Assembly: GCA_002353205.1 (NCBI GenBank)
Contig: DEJE01000020.1
Location: 89,716-153,715 of the forward strand
DNA: 64,000 nt
DNA from: Prevotella sp. UBA2756
GTDB lineage: Bacteria; Bacteroidota; Bacteroidia; Bacteroidales; Bacteroidaceae
Reading direction: 5' to 3'
The translations under genes and the position numbers were made by a program. Shown here one piece after another: positions 41,589-50,082 of the stretch (positions are counted from its first letter, which is position 1; each line of letters begins with the position of its first letter). Below the pieces are notes generated by a model. That model worked only from the letters and a program-made list of their open reading frames with translations, was not told the DNA's origin and ran no database searches.

Positions 41589-44500
41589 TTATTTCACTTC
41601 AGAGATGATAACCGAGCGGCTCAGCTGAATATCATTCAGATACATGGTGTCGACACCACCCTTAGAGTCAAGAACGAGGCTGCTTGCGGGCACACCATAG
41701 ACGTTGACGAGGAGGTCGTAGACGTTCTTTGAGCGCTGGTCGGCCAGCTCAGCGTTGCGCTCAGCGGTACCGGTCTGCTTGTCGGCATAACCGATGACGT
41801 TGTACTTCTTGCCCGGAGTAGACTTGATCATCTGTGCGATGGTCTGAAGGTTCACCTTCTCACGGTTCACAACCTCCGTCTTGTCGATTTCGAAGTTCAC
41901 GAAGTACGGATAGGTTACCACTTCCTTGCTGGTGATCACTTCCTTGGTGGGAGCCTGGTTGCGCAGGCTGGCGTTCTCGGCGCGCAGCTTGTCAATCTCA
42001 CCGTTCAGACGGTTGATCTCCGAGTTGTCAACGATGGGAGCGGGTGCGGGAGCGGCAGCCGTTGCCTTCTTCTCGTCCTTACCCTTGAACTTGATGTTCA
42101 CGCCGACCATATATGTGCGCGGCTGCGGGTAGTTACCCACGTCAACGCCCGTTACCCACGACTCACTGCCGATGGCCTTACCGTTTTCAGGATCCATTCC
42201 CTTGTACTTGGTGAAGGTGAGCAGGTTCTGAGCAGCGAAGTAAATGCGGAACTGCTGGAATGGAGTCTTCTTCAGGAAGTTAGCGAAGTCGTAACCGACG
42301 GTCACGTTCTGGATGCGGAAGTAAGAAGCATCCTCCACGTAGATGTCGGACACCTGCTGCCAGTTGGCACCGATGTTACCCGGCTTCAGCATCGGATATT
42401 TGTTCGATGTGCCCTCACCGTGCCAGTATTCGAAAGCTTCTGTGGTGTAGTTCTCGAACTGAGAGTCTGTGTTCTTACGCCAAGAGCGTACAACATCGTT
42501 GCCGAACGAGCCGTAAGTGGTGACAGAGATGTCGAAGCCCTTGTAGGCTGCGTTCAGCGATACACCCATTGTCAGGTCGGGATGCGGGCTGCCGATTTCG
42601 GTCTTGTCCTGAGCGTTCACGATGCCGTCACCGTTCACGTCGACAAACTTCAGGTCACCCGGCTGGATACCGGTGCTCTGGAGCGAGTTCTCAGCCTTGC
42701 CGCCGCAGTTGGCGTTCAGGTAGTTCTGCAGGTCGGCAGCGTTCTGGATGACGCCGTCGGTCTTGTAGCCATAGAAGTAGCCGATGGGGTGGCCTTCTTC
42801 CATGCGGGCCATGATACCGGTGCTCTGAGCGATGAGGTCGTTACCGCCCTCAACGAAGTGGTTGGCGTTGTTCACCTCGGTCACCTCGTTCTTGTTGTGA
42901 GCCAGGTTCACGTTGATACCGTACTTGAAGTCGCCGATGTTGTCGTTCCATCCGATGGCAGCCTCAATACCGGTGTTCTTCACGGTGCCGGCGTTGGCAT
43001 AGTAACCGTCCTGACCTACGATAGCCCAAACGGGAACCCACAGCAGGAGGTCCTTGGTCTTCTTCTGGTACCATTCGAGCGTTGTGCTCAGACGGCCGCG
43101 GAGGAAGCGTGCGTCGAGACCGACGTTGATCTGTTCAGAGGTCTCCCATGTCAGTTCGGGGTTGGCCAGACGTGCGGGATAACCACCCTGTGTGTAGCCG
43201 TCCTTGTTGTTGTTGAACGAATACTGACCGTAGTCACCGAAGTCGAAGGTCGACTGCCACTGTGTGGAAGGAATGTTGTCGTTACCGTTCTGTCCCCAGC
43301 CGGCGCGCAGTTTCAGGAACTCGAGCCATGAAGAGTTTCTGAGGAATTTCTCGTTCGAGATCACCCAACCTGCAGATACAGAGGGGAAGTAGCCCCACTT
43401 GTGACCCGGTGCGAAGTTCGACGAACCGTCGGCGCGGATGATAGCGGTGAACATGTAGGTCTCGTTGAAGTCGTAGTTCAGACGACCGAAGTATGACAGC
43501 TTGGCTCCGTAGCCGCTGGGATAACCGTCGACGACAGCCGACGAACGTCCGGTCGTATTGTGTAGATAAGCGTGGGTGGCATCGCCGAAGATATTGCCCG
43601 AAGAGGTGGCATTGACCGACTCACCCATGTGCGGGCGGCTCTTCGAATACTCCATACCGGCAAGCACGTCGAAGTGATGCTTGTCGACGATGTTGAATCT
43701 GTAGTTCAGCGTGTTCACCAGGTTCCAGTTCCATCCGAGGTTCAGGTTGTCAATCACCTGGTCGGTAGAGCGGAAACCGCCCGAGTTGTCGTGGATACGG
43801 AAGACGGGCAGGTAGCACCACCAGCTTCCCGACCACTGCTTGTAGGAAGCCTGTGCACGATATACGAGGTTCTTCAACGGCTGCAGCTCTACGTAAGCCA
43901 CTGCGCTGAGGTTGAAGTTCTTGCTCTTGTTGTTACCAGCCTGATTGTACACTGCAGAAGCAATCGGGTTGCTGGTGAAGTTGTTGTACGGGAACCAACC
44001 TGCGGTACCTGAAGCAACGAGATCGTCGTACATGAAGTAGTCGCCGTTGCTATTATAAAGAGGTACGCAAGGATTGGCGCGAAGCATGTTCGACAGGTCG
44101 TTGGCATACTGGTTGCCGATCTGCACACCCTGGCTCTGCGAGTGCTGGAAGTACAGGTTCTCACCAACCTTCAGCACATCCATGTTGCCCACGCGGTAAA
44201 TCACGTGCTCAGAGTTCAGACGGAAGGTGAAACGACGATAGTCCGACTTCACCGGGCCGCCGAAGACACCGTCTTGATACTGGTAGCCGACACCAGTAGA
44301 GAACTTCGACCGATCGTTACCGCCAGAAATGTTGATGGCGTGGTTGGTAACGATGGCGTTCTTGTTGCGGAACTCTTCAATCCAGTTCGTTCCCTTGTTC
44401 GAACCGTTGCGGTAAGCAGCCAGCAGGTCGGCATCAATATAGCGCGACCAGTCGTACAGACCGCCACCGGCGTTGGTGCTCACCAGGTCCATGACATCCA

Positions 44501-45323
44501 TGTACTGCTTTGCATTCAGCATCTCGGGCATCTTGTACACGTTCTGCCAACCCACGTTACCGTCGTAGCTCACCTCTACAGCGCCTTCCTTACCCTGCTT
44601 CGTGGTGATGAGAATCACACCGTTGGCAGCCGAAGAACCGTAGATGGCAGCCGAGGCAGCGTCCTTCAGCACGTCGATACGCTCGATGTCGGCAGGGTTC
44701 AGCGAGTTGATGTCGCCGCCGGCCACACCGTCGATGACGTAGATAGGAGCGGTGCTGCTGTTCGTACCTGCACCACGGATGTTGATCTTGAAACCGTCAC
44801 CCGGCTGACCCGAAGCGGCCTGGATGGTGACACCAGGGGCCTGGCTCTGCAGTGCGCCGAGGGCCTGGGTGGTGTTCAGCTTGGCGATGTTCTCACCTTT
44901 CACTTCCAATGTAGCACCGGTGACCAGCTTCTTCTTCTGGACACCGTAACCTACGACCACCACTTCCTCCAGTGTCTGGTCGTCTTCCTGAAGAGTGATT
45001 CTCAGCGCGCTCTGGTTGCCAACGACGATTTCCTGCGTCGTGTAACCGATGTAGCTGACGACCAGCGTGGCGCCGGGCTTCACATTGAGAGAGAAATTAC
45101 CGTCGAAATCGGTAACCGCACCATTACTTGTACCCTTCTCAATCACCGAGGCTCCGATCACCGGACCCATGGCGTCGACAACAGTACCTGTCACTCTGCG
45201 GTCTTGCTGCACTGCCTGAACAGCATTCACAGTAGACTCAGCCATTGCCTGAGGGGGACAGAACAATCCGGAGATCGCCACTGCGCCCACCATCAAGGCT
45301 GTTTTTCTAATGTTTTGATTCAT
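41589..45323 (-). CDS. SusC/RagA TonB-dependent transporter fused to an OmpA-like domain
   Basis: A 1244-residue outer-membrane transporter. In order: signal peptide; a carboxypeptidase-D-regulatory-like domain (VTGTVVDAMGPVIGASV); the plug with the SusC signature YVIDGVAGGDINSLNPADIE and AAIYGSSAANGVILITT; a 22-strand barrel ending near residue 1082 (VGVNIKFKGK). A ~160-residue extension then follows: an Ala/Pro linker, a short coiled coil (INRLNGEIDKLRAENASL) and an OmpA C-terminal domain (about 1141-1244). That domain contains VIGYADKQTG and LADQRSKNVYDLL, which keep the Asp and Arg expected to bind diaminopimelate. Ordinary SusC proteins end at the barrel. The C-terminus is periplasmic, so the extension could tether the transporter to peptidoglycan. 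Confidence 0.95.
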   Translation of the reverse strand: MNQNIRKTALMVGAVAISGLFCPPQAMAESTVNAVQAVQQDRRVTGTVVDAMGPVIGASVIEKGTSNGAVTDFDGNFSLNVKPGATLVVSYIGYTTQEIVVGNQSALRITLQEDDQTLEEVVVVGYGVQKKKLVTGATLEVKGENIAKLNTTQALGALQSQAPGVTIQAASGQPGDGFKINIRGAGTNSSTAPIYVIDGVAGGDINSLNPADIERIDVLKDAASAAIYGSSAANGVILITTKQGKEGAVEVSYDGNVGWQNVYKMPEMLNAKQYMDVMDLVSTNAGGGLYDWSRYIDADLLAAYRNGSNKGTNWIEEFRNKNAIVTNHAINISGGNDRSKFSTGVGYQYQDGVFGGPVKSDYRRFTFRLNSEHVIYRVGNMDVLKVGENLYFQHSQSQGVQIGNQYANDLSNMLRANPCVPLYNSNGDYFMYDDLVASGTAGWFPYNNFTSNPIASAVYNQAGNNKSKNFNLSAVAYVELQPLKNLVYRAQASYKQWSGSWWCYLPVFRIHDNSGGFRSTDQVIDNLNLGWNWNLVNTLNYRFNIVDKHHFDVLAGMEYSKSRPHMGESVNATSSGNIFGDATHAYLHNTTGRSSAVVDGYPSGYGAKLSYFGRLNYDFNETYMFTAIIRADGSSNFAPGHKWGYFPSVSAGWVISNEKFLRNSSWLEFLKLRAGWGQNGNDNIPSTQWQSTFDFGDYGQYSFNNNKDGYTQGGYPARLANPELTWETSEQINVGLDARFLRGRLSTTLEWYQKKTKDLLLWVPVWAIVGQDGYYANAGTVKNTGIEAAIGWNDNIGDFKYGINVNLAHNKNEVTEVNNANHFVEGGNDLIAQSTGIMARMEEGHPIGYFYGYKTDGVIQNAADLQNYLNANCGGKAENSLQSTGIQPGDLKFVDVNGDGIVNAQDKTEIGSPHPDLTMGVSLNAAYKGFDISVTTYGSFGNDVVRSWRKNTDSQFENYTTEAFEYWHGEGTSNKYPMLKPGNIGANWQQVSDIYVEDASYFRIQNVTVGYDFANFLKKTPFQQFRIYFAAQNLLTFTKYKGMDPENGKAIGSESWVTGVDVGNYPQPRTYMVGVNIKFKGKDEKKATAAAPAPAPIVDNSEINRLNGEIDKLRAENASLRNQAPTKEVITSKEVVTYPYFVNFEIDKTEVVNREKVNLQTIAQMIKSTPGKKYNVIGYADKQTGTAERNAELADQRSKNVYDLLVNVYGVPASSLVLDSKGGVDTMYLNDIQLSRSVIISEVK

Positions 45324-45571
45324 ACTTAAGTACTTCTTAGGTTATATATGATTAAAGTTTCTTGCTTTCAATTGTCCGACTAAGGGGGGAACGCTCCGTC
45401 TTCGTGGCTGTCTTCAGGGGGAAGACAACCGGTCGCGCTTCGTCATGTCGTATTCTTCATTATCGTTAGCATTAGCATTAGTAATGTCTGCTTTGCTGCA
45501 ATTAGTCGGTTATAGGTTCAGAGCATTCGTGTAGAACCGTTGTTCAAACACTTTTTCAAGTTGCAAAGGTA
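45324..45571 (-). promoter_or_regulatory. -7 element and long structured leader of the susC operon
   Basis: TACCTTTG on the minus strand (45571-45564) would start a transcript near 45557 and leave a leader of about 234 bases. The leader contains an 8-bp inverted repeat (CCGACTAA 45376-45383 with TTAGTCGG 45502-45509) and a local GTCTTC/GAAGAC hairpin near 45411-45427. No -33 TTTG is clear. The leader may be regulatory; no known riboswitch is recognised. Confidence 0.5.
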
Positions 45572-45984
45572 AACGATATTTTTTTGAAATGATAATACTT
45601 TCTTGCTTTATTTTTATGTTTTCTTGCTTTTTTTGGCTTTCATGGCGTCATGATGGGCGGAAAACGCAAAAAATCCTTCCTTTTCCTTCATGGTTGTTAA
45701 ATGTACACTAATCGTTTTCCTGCCTTTTTTCAACCTCCGTCGAGTGTGTTTTTTCGTGGACAAGGATCCGAAATATTTATAATAATGTATACAATATTAT
45801 ATATAAAACCACATGTTTCCTTGTCAGAAAGAGGTGAGAAGGGTTGTTTCTGTTGTAAAGATTTGTTCTGCTTCTCAGCGTTGCGTGTCGTTTGCATGAT
45901 GCAACTCTGTCAGGCGGAGAAGTAAAAAAATGGAACGTTTGGAGATTCTTGCGTTTGAAAGTGTAAAGAAAAGCATGACTTTCC
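45572..45984. other. Intergenic stretch without a supported gene
   Basis: AT-rich sequence between the divergent susC and threonine aldolase genes. One 74-codon frame (45701-45925) is present, but it has no ribosome site, a Cys/Phe-rich composition unlike a real protein, and no recognisable motif. I see no RNA gene or repeat. Confidence 0.5.
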
Positions 45985-46015
45985 TTTGCTCTTTGCTCAC
46001 TTAATCGTACCTTTG
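45985..46015 (+). promoter_or_regulatory. Promoter of the threonine aldolase-like gene
   Basis: TTTG (45985-45988), a 19-base spacer and TACCTTTG (46008-46015) match the consensus. Confidence 0.75.
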
Positions 46016-46082
46016 CAGTCCGGAGGGATGTTGTCTCTCGATCATGTCACGACAAGAAAACAACAATAAGCATAAAGATATA

Positions 46083-47153
46083 ATGATTTCATTCGAATGC
46101 GACTACAACAACGGTGCCCATCCGCAGGTGATGAGGCATCTCATGGAGACAAACGGTGAGCAGACGCTCACCTACGGCTTCGACGTCTACAGCGACAACG
46201 CCAAGGAGAAGATCCGCCGGGCGTGCGGATGCCCCGAAGCCGACGTGTTCTTCCTCGTCGGCGGAACGCAGGCCAACGCCACCGTCATCGACGGCATGCT
46301 GCGCAGCTTCGAGGCCGTCATCACCGTCGACACGGGCCACATCGCCATCCACGAAGCTGGTGCCATCGAGGCCAGAGGCCACAAGGTGATTGCTCTGAAA
46401 GAGGAGCAGGGTAAACTGCGGGCCGACGACTTGCGCGCCTATATGGAGTGGTTCTCGGCCGACGAGAGCCGCGACCATCTGGCCCAGCCGGGCATGGTCT
46501 ACATCTCGTTCCCCACGGAGTACGGCACTCTCTATTCGACTGAGGAGATCGAACGCATCTACGCCACCTGCCAGACCTACGGACTGCAACTCTTCATCGA
46601 CGGGGCTCGTCTGGGCTACGGACTGGCTGCCTCCCCCGACGTGACGCTGCCTTGGCTGGCCCGCCACTGCGACGCTTTCTATATAGGTGGCACGAAGGTG
46701 GGTGCCCTGTGCGGCGAGGCCGTGGTGTTCCCGCGCGGCAATGCGCCCCGCTGCTTTTTCAGCATCGTCAAGCAACACGGTGCCCTGCTGGCCAAGGGAC
46801 GGCTGACCGGCGTGCAGTTCGACGCTTTGTTCTCAGCTCCTCTCTCTTCCGACGGTGACGGGCTGCCTGCCGACGACACGCTCTACATGGCCATCTCGCG
46901 CCACGCCATCGCCATGGCCGCGAAGCTGAAGGCGCTCCTGCTCGACAACGGCTATCGTCTCTTCCTCGACTCACCCACCAACCAGCAGTTCGTCGTCATC
47001 GACAATGCCAAGGTGCGCGAGCTGGAGCAGAAAGTGCTCTTCACCCATTGGGGACCCTACGACGACAGTCACACCATCTGCCGCTTCGTCACCAGCTGGG
47101 CCACGACCGAGGCCGACCTGGAGGCTTTACAGTTCATAGTTCACAGTTCATAG
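46083..47153 (+). CDS. Threonine aldolase-like PLP enzyme
   Basis: A 356-residue fold-type I PLP enzyme of the beta-eliminating lyase/threonine aldolase family. It starts ISFECDYNNGAHPQVM and has FLVGGTQANATVIDGML (cofactor phosphate pocket), DTGHIAIHEAGAIE, FIDGARLGYGL (Asp for the pyridine nitrogen) and YIGGTKVGALCGEAVVF with the Schiff-base Lys. It would cleave L-threonine or allo-threonine to glycine and acetaldehyde. Met at 46044 is an alternative start that adds 13 non-conserved residues. The last residues (LQFIVHSS) and the TAG stop are encoded by the heptanucleotide array. The next genes also act on threonine. Confidence 0.86.
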   Translation: MISFECDYNNGAHPQVMRHLMETNGEQTLTYGFDVYSDNAKEKIRRACGCPEADVFFLVGGTQANATVIDGMLRSFEAVITVDTGHIAIHEAGAIEARGHKVIALKEEQGKLRADDLRAYMEWFSADESRDHLAQPGMVYISFPTEYGTLYSTEEIERIYATCQTYGLQLFIDGARLGYGLAASPDVTLPWLARHCDAFYIGGTKVGALCGEAVVFPRGNAPRCFFSIVKQHGALLAKGRLTGVQFDALFSAPLSSDGDGLPADDTLYMAISRHAIAMAAKLKALLLDNGYRLFLDSPTNQQFVVIDNAKVRELEQKVLFTHWGPYDDSHTICRFVTSWATTEADLEALQFIVHSS

Positions 47154-47325
47154 TTCATAGTTGATAGTTGATAGTGGAGAGTGGACAGTTGATAGTTCAT
47201 AGTTCACAGTTCACAGTTCATAGTTGATAGTGGAGAGTTGATAGTTCATAGTTCACAGTTGATAGTGGACAATTGATAGTTCATAGTTCACAGTTGATAG
47301 TTCACAGTTGATAGTGGAGAGTGGA
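47130..47325 (+). repeat. 28-unit degenerate heptanucleotide array
   Basis: Exactly 28 consecutive 7-bp units without a gap fit the pattern NAGTKSA: units such as TAGTTCA, CAGTTCA, TAGTTGA, TAGTGGA, GAGTGGA, and one CAATTGA. Only positions 1, 5 and 6 of the unit vary. The array begins within the last codons of the threonine aldolase gene and ends at the base of a terminator stem. Confidence 0.93.
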
Positions 47326-47369
47326 AAAAACGAAAGTGGAGGTTTGCACTCTCCACTTTCGTTTTTCTT
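47325..47369. terminator. Strong terminator after the threonine aldolase-like gene
   Basis: AAAAAACGAAAGTGGAG pairs with CTCCACTTTCGTTTTT around a 9-base loop, followed by CTTT. The stem arms are rich in A and T at their base, so it could work in both directions. Confidence 0.82.
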
Positions 47370-47575
47370 TCTCCCTCTCCTTCGGGGAGGGTCGGGGTGG
47401 GGCTCCTCCACTTTCTTTTTCTTATCTCCTCCCCTCGGGGAGGCCGGGAGGGGGTCCTTTCTCCCTCTCCTTCGGGGAGGGCCGGGGTGGGGCTTTCTTA
47501 TCTCCTCCCCTCGGGGAGGCTGGGAGGGGGTCCTTCTCCCTCTCCTTCGGGGAGGGCCGGGGTGGGGCTTTTACC
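47367..47575. repeat. Array of alternating GC-rich palindromic repeats
   Basis: Two element types alternate: type one, CCCTCTCCTTCGGGGAGGG plus a CGGGGTGGGG tail (three copies), and type two, CCTCCCCTCGGGGAGGC plus a GGGAGGGGGTCC tail (two copies). The period of the pair is about 75-90 bp. The last copy reaches the stop codon of the epimerase-type threonine dehydrogenase gene. Confidence 0.88.
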
Positions 47576-48524
47576 CCAACTTCTTCTCCAGATGGTATAG
47601 CATGTCGGTCGTCATGCGCTTCAGGTCGTAGTCGGGACTCCATCCCCACTCGCGGCGCGCGCAGGTGTCGTCCATCTTGTCGGGCCAGCTCTCGGCGATG
47701 CTCTGCTTCAGCGGGTCCACGTCGTACACCATCTCGAACTGCGGACGGTGCTTCTTGATCTCGGCATAGATGGTCTCCGGCGCGAAACTCATCGCCGTCA
47801 CGTTGAAAGCGTTGTGATGGACGAGCTTCCGCGGGTCGGCTTCCATGATGCTGATGGCTGCCTTCAGGGCGTCGGGCATGTACATCATGTCCATCATCGT
47901 GCCCTCCTTGATGGGACAGACGAACTTCTCACCCCGCACAGCCGAGTAGAAAATGTCCACGGCATAGTCGGTGGTGCCGCCGCCCGGGGGCGTCACATAG
48001 GAGATGATGCCAGGGAAGCGCACGGCACGCGTGTCTGTTCCGTATTTCTTCTGGAAGTAGTCGGAGAGCAGTTCCGTCGTCACCTTCGACACGCCGTAGA
48101 TGGTCTGCGGGCGCTGGATGGTGTCCTGGGGCGTCTTCATGTGCGGAGTGCTCATGCCGAAGGAGCCGATGCTGCTCGGCGTGAACACCTGGCAGCCGTT
48201 CTCGCGCGCCACCTCCAGGATGTTCCACAGGCCGTCGATGCCGATGCGCCATGCCAGCCGAGGCTTCGACTCGGCCACCACGCTCAGCAGTGCCGCCAGG
48301 TTGTAAATGGCATCCACATGATGCTTCTTCACCACCGAGGCGATCATCTCGCCGTCGGTGACGTCGGCCAGCTCGGCCGGACCGCCTTCGAGCAGGTCGC
48401 CCGTCGGTTCGGCACCCTTGATGTAACCAGCCACCACATGCTCACCGCCATAGCGGCGGCGCAGCTCTCTTGTCAGTTCCGAACCTATCTGTCCGGTTGA
48501 CCCTATCACAAGGATATTCTTCAT
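47571..48524 (-). CDS. L-threonine 3-dehydrogenase, SDR (epimerase-like) type
   Basis: A 317-residue extended short-chain dehydrogenase. The NAD-binding motif VIGSTGQIGSEL opens the protein. The catalytic residues are seen in FTPSSIGSFG (Ser) and YGVSKVTTELL (Tyr-x3-Lys). The C-terminal half has MMDMMYMPDALKA and FNVTAMSFAPE, which are typical of the epimerase-type threonine dehydrogenase. It oxidises L-threonine to 2-amino-3-ketobutyrate with NAD. The product is the substrate of the divergently encoded glycine C-acetyltransferase, which supports this call over a sugar epimerase. Confidence 0.9.
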   Translation of the reverse strand: MKNILVIGSTGQIGSELTRELRRRYGGEHVVAGYIKGAEPTGDLLEGGPAELADVTDGEMIASVVKKHHVDAIYNLAALLSVVAESKPRLAWRIGIDGLWNILEVARENGCQVFTPSSIGSFGMSTPHMKTPQDTIQRPQTIYGVSKVTTELLSDYFQKKYGTDTRAVRFPGIISYVTPPGGGTTDYAVDIFYSAVRGEKFVCPIKEGTMMDMMYMPDALKAAISIMEADPRKLVHHNAFNVTAMSFAPETIYAEIKKHRPQFEMVYDVDPLKQSIAESWPDKMDDTCARREWGWSPDYDLKRMTTDMLYHLEKKLG

Positions 48525-48763
48525 AGACTGTTTGTTCTATTTTGTCGTTAGGTTAATAGCTATTTCAAGGTGCAAAATAAACAAATTATTTCGACATAGC
48601 ACCATTTCATATCATAAAAAATGCATAATTTTAACTTTCACGCGATTTTTTCAGCCGAAAAAGTGCGCTATCTCAAAAAAAATGCCTTACTTTGCGGTTG
48701 CAAACAGAATGTTTTGCCAGTGAAAAAGAATATGAAGCTACTAACTTTTTAACCTTATCAGAT

Positions 48764-49951
48764 ATGTACGGAAAAATGAAGGAACATCTCTGCCAGACGC
48801 TGGCCGAGATTCGCGAGGCCGGACTCTACAAGGAGGAGCGCCTCATCGAGAGCCCGCAGCGGGCTGCCATCCAGGTGAAGGGCAAGGAAGTGCTCAACTT
48901 CTGTGCCAACAACTATCTCGGACTGTCGGATCATCCACGGCTCATCGAGGCTTCGAAGCGCATGATGGACCGCCGCGGCTTCGGCATGTCGTCCGTGCGC
49001 TTCATCTGCGGAACGCAGGACATCCACAAGGAACTCGAGGCTGCCATCTCCGACTATTTCAAGACCGAGGACACTATTCTCTACGCTGCTTGCTTCGATG
49101 CCAACGGCGGTGTCTTCGAACCATTGTTCACCGAAGAGGACGCCATCATCTCCGATGCCCTCAACCATGCGTCGATCATCGACGGCGTCCGTCTGTGCAA
49201 GGCCAAGCGCTACCGCTATGCCAATGCCGACATGGGCGAGCTGGAGAAGTGCTTGCAGGAAGCGCAGGCTCAGCGCTTCCGCATCATCGTCACCGACGGT
49301 GTGTTCTCCATGGACGGCAACGTGGCGCCTATCGACCAGATCTGTGACCTCGCTGAGAAATACGACGCCCTCGTCATGGTCGACGAGAGCCATTCGGCAG
49401 GTGTCGTCGGCAAGACGGGCCACGGCGTGAGTGAGTTCTTCAATACCTACGGACGCGTGGATATCTACACCGGCACGCTCGGCAAGTCGTTCGGCGGTGC
49501 CCTCGGAGGCTTCACCACCGGTCGCAAGGAGATCATCGAGCTGCTGCGCCAGCGCTCGCGTCCCTATCTGTTCTCCAATTCGCTCGCTCCCGCCATCATC
49601 GGTGCCTCGCTCGAGGTGTTCAAGATGCTGAAGGAGTCGGACGAGATCCACGACCGTCTGGTGGAGAACGTCAACTATTTCCGCGACAAGATGATGGCCG
49701 CCGGCTTCGACATCAAGCCCACACAGAGCGCCATCTGCGCCGTGATGCTCTACGACGCCAAGCTCTCGCAGGTCTATGCCGCCAAGATGCAGGACGAAGG
49801 CATCTACGTCACAGGCTTCTACTACCCCGTGGTGCCGAAGGAGCAGGCGCGCATCCGCGTGCAGATCTCTGCCGGTCACAACCGCGAACAGCTCGACCGC
49901 TGCATCGCCGCCTTCATCAAAGTGGGTAAGGAACTGGGGGTGCTTAAATAA
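48764..49951 (+). CDS. kbl: Glycine C-acetyltransferase (2-amino-3-ketobutyrate CoA ligase)
   Basis: A 395-residue alpha-oxoamine synthase. Motifs: NFCANNYLGLSDHPRL near residue 45, RFICGTQDIHKELE, DALNHASIIDGVRL, the PLP Asp in MVDESHSAG, and the Schiff-base Lys in TLGKSFGGALGGF. It cleaves 2-amino-3-ketobutyrate with CoA to glycine and acetyl-CoA. The start at 48764 (MYGKMKEHL) gives the family length; earlier in-frame residues are not conserved. It is divergent from its pathway partner, with about 240 bases between. GC-rich palindromic repeats begin right after the stop. Confidence 0.95.
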   Translation: MYGKMKEHLCQTLAEIREAGLYKEERLIESPQRAAIQVKGKEVLNFCANNYLGLSDHPRLIEASKRMMDRRGFGMSSVRFICGTQDIHKELEAAISDYFKTEDTILYAACFDANGGVFEPLFTEEDAIISDALNHASIIDGVRLCKAKRYRYANADMGELEKCLQEAQAQRFRIIVTDGVFSMDGNVAPIDQICDLAEKYDALVMVDESHSAGVVGKTGHGVSEFFNTYGRVDIYTGTLGKSFGGALGGFTTGRKEIIELLRQRSRPYLFSNSLAPAIIGASLEVFKMLKESDEIHDRLVENVNYFRDKMMAAGFDIKPTQSAICAVMLYDAKLSQVYAAKMQDEGIYVTGFYYPVVPKEQARIRVQISAGHNREQLDRCIAAFIKVGKELGVLK

Positions 49952-49952
49952 G

Positions 49953-50082
49953 GAGGGACCCCCTCCCGGCCTCCCCGAGGGGAGGGGCAAAAGAATTAGT
50001 GACCCCCTCCCAGCCTCCCCGAGGGGAGGGGCGAAAGGATTAGTGGCCCCCTCCCAGCCTCCCCGAGGGGAGGGGGTCTCCC
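49953..50082. repeat. 44-bp tandem repeat of the GC-rich palindrome, three copies
   Basis: Copies begin at 49957, 50001 and 50045. Each consists of a CCCCCTCCC segment, a GCCTCCCCGAGGGGAGGGG palindrome and an AAAAGAATTAGT-type spacer. Copies 2 and 3 differ by a few bases. The array lies between the convergent kbl and GH3 genes and could act as a bidirectional terminator. Confidence 0.9.

Noticed and set aside
45701..45925. 74-codon plus-strand frame between susC and the threonine aldolase gene
   Set aside because: No ribosome site, no family motif, Cys/Phe-rich composition and no promoter in phase with it.
47130..47325. CRISPR array
   Set aside because: The units are 7 bp with no spacers and no cas genes nearby, so it is a tandem repeat and not CRISPR.
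47571..48524. UDP-sugar 4-epimerase
   Set aside because: The fold is the same, but the C-terminal motifs and the divergent kbl gene point to threonine dehydrogenase.
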